The position numbers and the translations under genes are program-made. The notes under the pieces are model-generated. The model had not been told where the DNA came from and did no database searches. It was given only the letters and a program-made list of their open reading frames with translations. This document shows, piece by piece, positions 1 through 7,529 of a DNA stretch of 59,603 nt (positions are counted from its first letter, which is position 1; each line of letters begins with the position of its first letter). Source of the stretch: an uncultured Clostridia bacterium (GTDB taxonomy: Bacteria; Bacillota; Clostridia; Oscillospirales; CAG-272). The stretch covers positions 1-59,603 of the forward strand of contig CAMFEL010000001.1 of the NCBI GenBank assembly GCA_945949385.1, read 5' to 3'.

Positions 1-156
1 GCCGGACAGGGTACCGTTGACGGCTGGCTTGAGGATGAGGAGCTTACAGACAGTACCGGCAGGCTGAAAAAAATACCGTACAAAGAGACCTCCGGCTATG
101 TAAAAAAGGTCTCAAAGGCAAATGAAGTTTATAAAAGGCTGTATTTTGATAACTGA
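1..156 (+). CDS. Lytic murein transglycosylase, C-terminal end (partial)
   Basis: Frame 1 is open from the window edge to TGA at 154-156, giving 51 residues. The start of the fragment, AGQGTVDGWL, matches the (YN)AG-G-V--WL segment of SLT-type (GH23) lytic transglycosylases. It is followed by IPYKETSGYVKKV and YKRLYF, the usual last helices of that fold (IPF-ET-xYVxKV-xxYxxLY). The family cleaves peptidoglycan glycan strands outside the cytoplasmic membrane to give anhydromuropeptides. The catalytic Glu and any signal peptide lie outside the window, so substrate and anchoring cannot be judged. It ends 48 bp before the aminopeptidase gene. Confidence 0.75.
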   Translation, partial: AGQGTVDGWLEDEELTDSTGRLKKIPYKETSGYVKKVSKANEVYKRLYFDN

Positions 157-204
157 CAGCCATTGATATAATCACAGAGTTCACACATACGAAAGGAAAC
201 AAAG

Positions 205-1626
205 ATGGAAAAAAATACGGAAAACAAGAGTATGAGCGAAGCGCTTGCGGACAGGCTTTTCTACCGCAAAAAAACCGCTTTTGAAGTAATGAGCGACAAA
301 GAACTTTCCGCGGCAATGGAATACGCAAGGGGTTACGCCGAATATCTTTTCAATTCAAAAACGGAAAGGGAAGCGGTAAAAACCTCCGTGGAAATGCTTA
401 AAAAGCAGGGATTTATACAGTACCGTCTGGGCGACAGTATAGAGCGCGGCGGCAGATATTATCTTAACAACAGAGACAAAAGTCTGTTTGCGTTCCGTAT
501 CGGCACCGAGGATATAAATAACGGTATGCGCATATGCGCCGCCCATATAGATTCTCCCAGACTCGATCTGAAGCAGAATCCTCTGTATGAGGACTCCGGT
601 TTCGCATATCTTAAAACTCACTATTACGGCGGTCTGCGCAAGTATCAGTGGCCGACTTTGCCGCTTGCCCTGCACGGCACCGTCACCCTTTCCGGAGGAA
701 AGAATGTGGATGTTTGTATCGGGGAGGACATCGGCGATCCCGTGCTTATGATAAGCGACCTGCTTCCTCATCTCAGCGGCGAGCAGGGAAAAAAGCCTCT
801 CGACCACGCCTACGACGGCGAAGCCTTAAACGCCGTTGCCTGCGCCTCTCCTTACCGCGAAAACGGCGCGGCGGCCGATACCTCGGATGCCGTAAAGCTT
901 AACCTTATGAAGCTTCTGAACGAAAAATACGGCATAAAAGAAGCCGATTTTATGACAGCGGAGCTTTGCCTCGTTCCTGCCGGACGGCCCGTGGATATAG
1001 GTCTTGACCGCTGGCTTATGGGTGGCTACGGTCATGACGATAAAGTATGCGCATATCCCGCTCTGACCGCTCTGTGCGACAGCACAGACAGCCGTCACAC
1101 CGTTATGTGCGTGCTTGCCGACAAAGAGGAAACGGGCAGCGACGGAGTTACGGGTATGCAGTGCAGTCTCTTTTCCGAGCTTATTGACGAGATTGCCGAG
1201 TCTCTCGGCGGCAGCGGCAGAGTATGCAGAAGCCGTTCCTCCTGCCTTTCCACCGATGTGAGCGCCGCTTACGACCCCGGCTTTTCCGACTGCTTTGAAA
1301 AACGTAATACCGCCTTTGCGGGAAGCGGTGTTGTAATAAATAAATACAACGGTGCAAGAGGAAAATCCTCCACCAGCGACGCTTCAAGCGAATATCTGGG
1401 AAAGCTGCGCGATATTTTCGACGCCGACGGCGTGCTGTGGCAGACAGCGGAGCCGGGTAAGGTAGACTGCGGCGGCAGCGGCACGGTTGCCAGATTTATT
1501 GCAAATCACAATATTGACACAGTGGACATCGGCGTCCCCGTTATTTCCATGCATGCACCCTTCGAGGCCATATCCAAGGTTGACCTTTACTTTGCTTACA
1601 GAGCATTTCTGGCTTTTTACAGGTAG
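205..1626 (+). CDS. M18 family aspartyl-type aminopeptidase
   Basis: 473 residues, a normal length for bacterial M18 metallopeptidases (ApeA/Ape1 family), which remove N-terminal, often acidic, residues in the cytoplasm with a two-metal centre. Visible family motifs are AHIDSPRLDLKQNP near residue 112 (first metal His and Asp), GGYGHDDKVCAYPAL near 273, ADKEETGSDGVTGMQ near 306 (catalytic Glu and bridging metal ligand) and the C-terminal SMHAPFEAISKVDLY with the last His. The ATG follows a GAAAGGAAAC ribosome site. No secretion signal is visible. The family assignment is secure; substrate preference is inferred from the family. Confidence 0.93.
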   Translation: MEKNTENKSMSEALADRLFYRKKTAFEVMSDKELSAAMEYARGYAEYLFNSKTEREAVKTSVEMLKKQGFIQYRLGDSIERGGRYYLNNRDKSLFAFRIGTEDINNGMRICAAHIDSPRLDLKQNPLYEDSGFAYLKTHYYGGLRKYQWPTLPLALHGTVTLSGGKNVDVCIGEDIGDPVLMISDLLPHLSGEQGKKPLDHAYDGEALNAVACASPYRENGAAADTSDAVKLNLMKLLNEKYGIKEADFMTAELCLVPAGRPVDIGLDRWLMGGYGHDDKVCAYPALTALCDSTDSRHTVMCVLADKEETGSDGVTGMQCSLFSELIDEIAESLGGSGRVCRSRSSCLSTDVSAAYDPGFSDCFEKRNTAFAGSGVVINKYNGARGKSSTSDASSEYLGKLRDIFDADGVLWQTAEPGKVDCGGSGTVARFIANHNIDTVDIGVPVISMHAPFEAISKVDLYFAYRAFLAFYR

Positions 1627-1635
1627 CTTGCGCTA

Positions 1636-1653
1636 TCGGCGCTTCGGCGCCGA
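1636..1653 (+). other. Short UUCG-tetraloop hairpin between pepM18 and prfA
   Basis: A perfect 7-bp stem (TCGGCGC/GCGCCGA) closes a TTCG loop ten bases after the aminopeptidase stop. No T-run follows, so it does not look like an intrinsic terminator. An intercistronic mRNA-stabilising hairpin is more likely (inference). Confidence 0.45.
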
Positions 1654-1690
1654 GAAATAATGCAAAACCTGAAAAGAGTCGGAGATTTAT

Positions 1691-2764
1691 ATGATAAACA
1701 AGCTGAAAGAAGTTAAAGAAAGATATAAAGACATAGAGGCGTCTCTTGCGCTGCCGGAAACGCTCAGCGACAACGAGCGCTACAAAAAGCTTATGCGCGA
1801 GTACAAAGAGCTCACTCCGCTTATGGAGGAGTTTGAAGGCTACGAAATAATCGCCGCCGAAATGAAGGACGCCGCCTTTTTGATGGAAAGCGAGTCCGAC
1901 GCGGAAATGCGCGCCATGGCTCAGGAGGAATACTATCTTCTCCGCGACAGACTGCGCGATTCGGAGCAAAAGCTGAAAATTCTGCTTCTTCCCAAAGACC
2001 CCAACGACGAAAAAGACGTTGCGGTAGAGATACGGGCAGGAGCGGGAGGTGAGGAAGCGGCGCTGTTTGCCGCGGTGCTTTACCGTATGTACAGTATGTA
2101 CGCGGACAGGAGGGGCTTCAAAACCGAGGTTATGTCGCAAAATGAAACGGAGCTTGGCGGCTTTAAGGAAATAACCTTTACCGTATCGGGCTCTGGCGCA
2201 TACTCCCGGTTTAAGTTTGAGTCAGGCGTCCACCGGGTGCAGAGAGTACCCGAAACGGAGTCCTCGGGACGGATACAGACCTCCACCGCCACCGTTGCGG
2301 TTCTGCCCGAGGTTGAAGATGTAAGCGTAGAGCTTGACCCGAAGGATCTGGAAATCGAGACCTGCAAGTCAAGCGGAGCGGGCGGACAGCACATAAATAA
2401 AACGGAATCCGCCATACGTATCATACACAAGCCTACGGGTATAGTGGTAGAGTGTCAGGACGAGCGCAGTCAGTTCAAAAACAAGGATAAGGCGATGAAA
2501 CTGCTCCGCGCAAAGCTGTACGATATGAAGCAGCGGGAGCAGAACGAGAAGATCGCCGGGGAGCGGCGCAGTCAGGTCGGTACGGGTGACAGAAGCGAGC
2601 GCATACGCACCTACAATTTCCGCGAAGGCAGGGTGTCGGATCACCGCATAGGGTTGACGCTTTATACCCTTGACAGCATAGTCAACGGCGACATAGACGC
2701 TCTCGTTGACGCGCTGAGTGCCGCAGACACCGCCGAAAAGCTCAGGGGAGGGGACTCGCTTTGA
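1691..2764 (+). CDS. prfA: Peptide chain release factor 1
   Basis: 357 residues, full length for RF1, which ends translation at UAA and UAG. The class I GGQ motif lies in SSGAGGQHINKTESAIRI. The codon-recognition loop is RVPETESSGRIQTS, whose Pro-x-Thr tripeptide (PET) is the RF1 signature, not the Ser-Pro-Phe of RF2. The second release factor in this window (14904-16016) carries SPF, so the two are clearly distinguished. The stop codon overlaps the TTG start of tsaC by 4 bp, so the two are translationally coupled. The N5-glutamine methyltransferase gene prmC, often next to prfA, is not adjacent here. Confidence 0.97.
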   Translation: MINKLKEVKERYKDIEASLALPETLSDNERYKKLMREYKELTPLMEEFEGYEIIAAEMKDAAFLMESESDAEMRAMAQEEYYLLRDRLRDSEQKLKILLLPKDPNDEKDVAVEIRAGAGGEEAALFAAVLYRMYSMYADRRGFKTEVMSQNETELGGFKEITFTVSGSGAYSRFKFESGVHRVQRVPETESSGRIQTSTATVAVLPEVEDVSVELDPKDLEIETCKSSGAGGQHINKTESAIRIIHKPTGIVVECQDERSQFKNKDKAMKLLRAKLYDMKQREQNEKIAGERRSQVGTGDRSERIRTYNFREGRVSDHRIGLTLYTLDSIVNGDIDALVDALSAADTAEKLRGGDSL

Positions 2765-3783
2765 TTACTGAGTATATAAAAGTGACCCCGCAGGATACGG
2801 AAATACTGACAAAGGCGGGCGAAATCATCCGATCCGGCGGTCTTGTGGCTTTTCCTACCGAGACAGTTTACGGTCTCGGCGGCAATGCATATGACCCAAA
2901 GGCTTCGGAGAAAATCTTTGCGGCAAAAGGCCGCCCCGGTGACAATCCGCTTATAGTTCATGTTGCCGCCCCCGAGGACGCCGAGGCATTTGCATATACC
3001 AACGAAACCTATTACAAACTGTGCCGGCGCTTTGCGCCCGGCCCTTTGACCGTGATTCTTCCGAAAAAAGATATTATTCCCCTGTCGGTCACGGGCGGAC
3101 TGGACACTGTAGCGGTTCGCTGTCCCTCCCATCCCGTTGCAAGAGCGCTGATAAAGGCTGCCGGGGTGCCGATCGCGGCGCCATCCGCCAACATTTCCGG
3201 CGCGCCGTCACCAACATCCGCAAGCCATGTGCTTCACGATATGGACGGGCGAATTGAAATGATACTTGACGGCGGGTGCTGCGATATAGGTGTGGAATCC
3301 ACCGTAATAAAAATCGAAGACGGCGTCTGCACAGTCCTTCGCCCCGGAGATATCATTCCCCGTGAGCTTTGCTCCGTAATACCCGATGTACGGGTTGCGG
3401 CAGCGGTAACAGACCCGACGGCAGCGGGAGACAAGCCACAGTCACCGGGTATGAAATACAAGCATTACGCCCCGGCCTCCCGTCTGGTTCTGCTTGACGG
3501 AGACAGGGAACAGTTCAAAGAGTACGTAAACTCACAAAAAGGAAAATGCGCGGTGCTTGCATATACGGAAGAGATAGGCAACTTTACCCGCGCTTTCGTA
3601 ATGGACATCGGGGCAAGCGGCGACGCCCATACGCAGATGAAGCGCCTGTTTTCGCTTCTGAGGGACACTGACAGCCTTTGCGCTGATGTTATCTACGCAC
3701 ACCTGCCGCCGAAAACAGACGAATTTCTGGCACTTTACAACAGAATTATAAGAGCAGCGGGATGCGATATCGTCAAGCTTTAG
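2761..3783 (+). CDS. tsaC: L-threonylcarbamoyladenylate synthase (Sua5 type)
   Basis: Makes threonylcarbamoyl-AMP from Thr, bicarbonate and ATP for the t6A37 modification of ANN-decoding tRNAs. The YrdC/TsaC domain fills roughly residues 12-200: GGLVAFPTETVYGLGG, the substrate-contacting KGRPGDNPLIVH, FAPGPLTVILPKK and APSANISGAPSPT. After a linker comes the smaller Sua5 domain, beginning SPGMKYKHYAP near residue 228; total length (340 aa) therefore fits Sua5 and not the short TsaC. The start is TTG, overlapping the prfA stop, with GGGGAGGGG upstream as ribosome site. Confidence 0.94.
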   Translation: MITEYIKVTPQDTEILTKAGEIIRSGGLVAFPTETVYGLGGNAYDPKASEKIFAAKGRPGDNPLIVHVAAPEDAEAFAYTNETYYKLCRRFAPGPLTVILPKKDIIPLSVTGGLDTVAVRCPSHPVARALIKAAGVPIAAPSANISGAPSPTSASHVLHDMDGRIEMILDGGCCDIGVESTVIKIEDGVCTVLRPGDIIPRELCSVIPDVRVAAAVTDPTAAGDKPQSPGMKYKHYAPASRLVLLDGDREQFKEYVNSQKGKCAVLAYTEEIGNFTRAFVMDIGASGDAHTQMKRLFSLLRDTDSLCADVIYAHLPPKTDEFLALYNRIIRAAGCDIVKL

Positions 3784-3850
3784 TCCGCAAAGTCTCATAA
3801 CTGGGCACACATTGTATTGAAATAAATAATGATTTGAAAGGTACGGTTTT

Positions 3851-6088
3851 ATGGCAAGAAAGAAAAAGACAGCAGAAACAGTTGAAGCACCCGAGGCTGA
3901 GATACTTGATCAGCCTATTACCGAGACTATTGAGTCAAACTATATGCCGTACGCCATGAGCGTCATAATTTCCCGCGCCATACCGGAGATAGACGGCTTC
4001 AAACCCTCTCACCGCAAGCTGCTTTACACCATGTACGATATGGGTCTGCTTACGGGTCCCAGGACAAAAAGCGCAAATATCGTGGGCGCTACCATGCACC
4101 TTAACCCTCACGGCGACGCTTCTATCTATGAAACAATGGTTCGCCTCACAAGAGGCAACGAGGCGCTGCTGCATCCCTTTATTGACTCAAAGGGTTCTTT
4201 CGGTAAGCAGTACAGCCGCGATATGGCATACGCCGCCTCCCGTTATACAGAGGCAAAGCTTGACCCCATATGCAACGAGCTTTTCTCGGGCATTGACAAA
4301 AACGCCGTTGATATGGTGCCGAACTATGACAACACCACGGTTGAGCCCGTACTGCTGCCCACCACTTTTCCCAATATTCTCGTTTCTCCCAATATGGGGA
4401 TTGCAGTAGGTATGGCTTCAAACATATGTTCGTTTAACCTTGCAGAGGTATGTGACGGTACCATCGCGCTGCTGAAAAATCCCCGCATTACGGTTGACAA
4501 AATGATGACGCTGATAAAAGCGCCCGATTTTCCCGGCGGCGCCATGCTGCTTTATGACCGCGACCAGATGAAGGAAATATTCGAAACAGGCCACGGCAGC
4601 GTAAAACTTCGCGCCCGCTACTCCTATGACCGCGAAAACAACTGCATAGATATAATCCAGATACCTTATTCCACCTCCATAGAAGCTATTATGAAAAAGA
4701 TAGTGGATATGATAAAAGAGGGCAAGCTCAAAGAGGTTAAGGACGTGCGCGACGAAATAGACCTTAACGGCTTCAAGCTAACTCTTGACCTTGCAAGAGG
4801 CACAGACCCGGACAAGCTTATGGCAAAGCTTTACCGCCAGACCCCTCTCCAGGACGAATTCAGCTGCAATTTCAATGTGCTTATAGATTCCGCTCCCCGT
4901 CTTTTGGGTGTTATCGGTATACTGGAGGAATGGATCAAATTCCGTATTTCCTGCCTGTCCGGAGAGCTGCGCTTTGACCTGGGAAAGAAAAAGGACAAGC
5001 TGCACCTTTTGAAAGCGCTGTCAAAAGTCCTTCTTGATATTGACAAGGCAATAAAGATTATCCGCGAGACTGAAAAGGAAAGCGATGTTGTGCCGAATCT
5101 TATGGAAGGCTTTTCTATTGACCGCGTGCAGGCAGAGTATATTGCGGAAATCAAGCTCCGCCATCTGAATCACGAGTACCTTATAAACCGCGTTCACGAG
5201 ATAGAGAGCCTGCAGGCGGATATTAAAAATATAGAGGAAATACTTGCGGACGAAATCAAGCTTAAAGCGGTCATTGCCGGACAGCTTGCGGAGATAAAGA
5301 AAAAATACGGAAAGCCCCGCAAAACTCAGATCGTCTACACGGACGAAATGCCCGAGGAGGCACCGGCTGAGGATGTGGAAAACTACTCCTGCCGCGTGGT
5401 GCTTACCCGCGACGGATATTTCAAAAAGATCACTCAGCAATCTCTGCGCGGCAACGACGAGCACCGCCTCAAGGACGGCGACGAAATAGTATGCTCCGAG
5501 GACTGCGAAAACCGTAACGATTTTATCGTCTTTACGGATAAATGTCAGGTGTATAAGGCAAAGGTTGCGGATTTTGAGCCATGCAAAGCGTCGGCTCTGG
5601 GCGATTATCTGCCTTCAAAGCTGGGCTTTGACGAGGGAGAAAAGCCTGTGGTTATGAAAGTGATGGGCGCGGATTTCGATTCAAGCCATCATATGATATT
5701 TATTTTCAAAAACGGCAAGGGTGTGCGTATCCCTCTCAGCGCTTACGAAACAAAGTCCAACAGACGCAGACTTACGGGCGCATATTCCTCGGCGTCTCCT
5801 CTTGCAGCCGCCATATACGAAAAGGAAACCGTAGATGTGCTTCTTGTTTCCGACGCCGGAAAGGGAATACTCATAAAATCCTCGCTTATTCCGGAAAAAA
5901 CCACAAGAACCGCTTCCGGTGTTATCCTGTTCCAGCTAAAGAAAAAGCAGCAGATAGCCGATGCTGTTGCCGGAGAAGCGCTTAATAAGTATCCCGACGC
6001 TTCAAAGTGCCGAAAAATTAAAATTCCCGCAGTAGGCTCCTCATTGCTGATTCCGGATGTTTCGGAACTTCAAATGACTATTGAATAG
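3851..6088 (+). CDS. DNA topoisomerase IV/gyrase subunit A-like protein
   Basis: 745 residues, type IIA topoisomerase breakage-reunion subunit. The winged-helix region has KPSHRKLLYTMYDMG, then NPHGDASIYETMVRL, with Tyr132 (AASRYTEAKL) as the DNA-linking tyrosine. The quinolone-determining positions are Ser91 and Glu94, the susceptible-type residues. A long coiled-coil/tower segment (about 380-510) precedes a short C-terminal beta domain. No GyrA-box (QRRGGKG) is visible, so it is more ParC-like than GyrA-like. The region around 50-90 departs from usual GyrA sequence (for example GATMHLNPHGD). No ParE/GyrB partner is adjacent. ATG follows TTTGAAAGG. Confidence 0.88.
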   Translation: MARKKKTAETVEAPEAEILDQPITETIESNYMPYAMSVIISRAIPEIDGFKPSHRKLLYTMYDMGLLTGPRTKSANIVGATMHLNPHGDASIYETMVRLTRGNEALLHPFIDSKGSFGKQYSRDMAYAASRYTEAKLDPICNELFSGIDKNAVDMVPNYDNTTVEPVLLPTTFPNILVSPNMGIAVGMASNICSFNLAEVCDGTIALLKNPRITVDKMMTLIKAPDFPGGAMLLYDRDQMKEIFETGHGSVKLRARYSYDRENNCIDIIQIPYSTSIEAIMKKIVDMIKEGKLKEVKDVRDEIDLNGFKLTLDLARGTDPDKLMAKLYRQTPLQDEFSCNFNVLIDSAPRLLGVIGILEEWIKFRISCLSGELRFDLGKKKDKLHLLKALSKVLLDIDKAIKIIRETEKESDVVPNLMEGFSIDRVQAEYIAEIKLRHLNHEYLINRVHEIESLQADIKNIEEILADEIKLKAVIAGQLAEIKKKYGKPRKTQIVYTDEMPEEAPAEDVENYSCRVVLTRDGYFKKITQQSLRGNDEHRLKDGDEIVCSEDCENRNDFIVFTDKCQVYKAKVADFEPCKASALGDYLPSKLGFDEGEKPVVMKVMGADFDSSHHMIFIFKNGKGVRIPLSAYETKSNRRRLTGAYSSASPLAAAIYEKETVDVLLVSDAGKGILIKSSLIPEKTTRTASGVILFQLKKKQQIADAVAGEALNKYPDASKCRKIKIPAVGSSLLIPDVSELQMTIE

Positions 6089-6134
6089 CCGCTGCAGATA
6101 AAAACAAAAACATCAAGAAAGGAACGGGCATATA

Positions 6135-6239
6135 ATGTCAGAGAAGACAAGAAAAACAATCGTCCGCACCGTCGCCATTGTTCTTGCGGCGCTTATGGTT
6201 GCGGGCGGCTGTGCTACAATAATTATGTATCTGCTTTAA
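6135..6239 (+). CDS. 34-residue single-pass membrane peptide
   Basis: Small reading frame with a good ribosome site (AAGAAAGGAACGGG) 11 bases before its ATG. It has a basic start (MSEKTRKTIVRT) followed by one hydrophobic helix of about 20 residues (VAIVLAALMVAGGCATIIMYLL), then stop. It lies in the 172-bp space between the topoisomerase and the MFS gene. Size and layout resemble the short single-helix proteins of Clostridia often left unannotated. Function unknown. A lipobox is not convincing because Cys follows GG near the end of the helix. Confidence 0.55.
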   Translation: MSEKTRKTIVRTVAIVLAALMVAGGCATIIMYLL

Positions 6240-6260
6240 TAACACCGGAGCTTTTCATCT

Positions 6261-7529
6261 ATGCATTCCACGTTCAGAAAAACAAGAGCCGCCTGCTACA
6301 CAGGCTATGTAACGCAGGCAATAACGGTAAACCTGGCACCTCTTCTGTTTGTAACCTTTCAGGACAGATTTGATCTGTCTCTGGGATATATCGCCGCACT
6401 CACCCTTATTACATTTTTCATTCAGATATGTATTGATGCGGCGGCAATCAAATTCGTTGAAAAAACAAGCTACCGCTTTCTTGCGGCATCCAGTCAGCTT
6501 TGCTCACTTATGGGACTTGTGATGCTTGCCTTTCTGCCTTATCTCATAATGCCCGAGGTCGGTATACTTATTGCCGTCCTTGTGTATTCCTCCGGCAGCG
6601 GCCTGTCGGAAGTAGTGCTCAGCCCGCTGATCGAGGCGCTGCCGGCGGAAAAAGACTCCGGCGGCAACGTCATGACACTTATGCACTCCTTTTATTCATG
6701 GGGGCAGGCGGCGGTCATACTTATTTCAACCTTCCTTCTGAAACTGGTAGGCAGCGACCTGTGGTTCCTGCTTCCGCTGTTCTGGGCTCTTGTACCGTTT
6801 TTCAATACAATCGCGTTTCTGCGCGTGCCCCTTGCGGATATGACGGTACACGCTGAGGGGCACGGAGTAATACATATGCTCAGAGAGCCGGCATTTATTA
6901 CCGCGTTTTTTATGATGATATGCGCGGGAGCCGCTGAGCAGGCAATGGCTCAGTGGGCGTCAATGTTTGCGGAAAAAGGACTGGGCGTTTCCAAAGTCGT
7001 GGGAGACATACTGGGTCCCTGTATGTTCGCCGTTATGATGGGCATAGGGCGTACCGCACACGGTCTGTGGGGAAGGCGCTTTGTAATGTCAAAGCTGCTC
7101 ATTATGCTTTCGGCTTTTACCGCCGTGTGCTACGCCGTTTGCGTGTTTGTACCCGTTCCGCTTGCCTCGCTTCTCGCCTGCGGCTTTACCGGTCTCGGAG
7201 TAAGCATTATGTGGCCGGGAATGCTGACTCTGTGTTCACATAAATATCCCCGCGCAGGGGCGTCCATGTTTGCGATGCTTGCGCTGGGAGGGGACATTGG
7301 CTGCTCGGTCGGACCGTATATCGCAGGTCTGTTTTCCGACACGGTTTCTCAGGCCACGGAAAAATCGGGATATGCGTTTGAGCTTTGTGTCCGGCTCGGT
7401 CTTGACGGAGAACAACTGGGGCTTCGCGCAGGCTTTCTTGCAGCTTCCGTTTTTCCTATCCTGATGCTTATAGGCGTAACAATTCTGAATAAAAAAGGCT
7501 TTGATAAAAATGAAATTCAAGGACAGTAA
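6261..7529 (+). CDS. Major facilitator superfamily transporter
   Basis: 422 residues with about twelve hydrophobic segments and the two-halved layout of MFS permeases. The N-terminal half starts in the sugar/fucose-permease style (TGYVTQAITVNLAPLLFVTFQDRF), and the second half begins around AFITAFFMMICAGAAEQAMAQW. The RRFVMSK segment near residue 275 is a typical cytoplasmic loop. The substrate cannot be read from sequence. The last 20 bp overlap the start of the LTA-synthase-like gene, so both are probably on one transcript. The ribosome site is modest (CCGGAG, 11 bases upstream). Confidence 0.85.
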   Translation: MHSTFRKTRAACYTGYVTQAITVNLAPLLFVTFQDRFDLSLGYIAALTLITFFIQICIDAAAIKFVEKTSYRFLAASSQLCSLMGLVMLAFLPYLIMPEVGILIAVLVYSSGSGLSEVVLSPLIEALPAEKDSGGNVMTLMHSFYSWGQAAVILISTFLLKLVGSDLWFLLPLFWALVPFFNTIAFLRVPLADMTVHAEGHGVIHMLREPAFITAFFMMICAGAAEQAMAQWASMFAEKGLGVSKVVGDILGPCMFAVMMGIGRTAHGLWGRRFVMSKLLIMLSAFTAVCYAVCVFVPVPLASLLACGFTGLGVSIMWPGMLTLCSHKYPRAGASMFAMLALGGDIGCSVGPYIAGLFSDTVSQATEKSGYAFELCVRLGLDGEQLGLRAGFLAASVFPILMLIGVTILNKKGFDKNEIQGQ

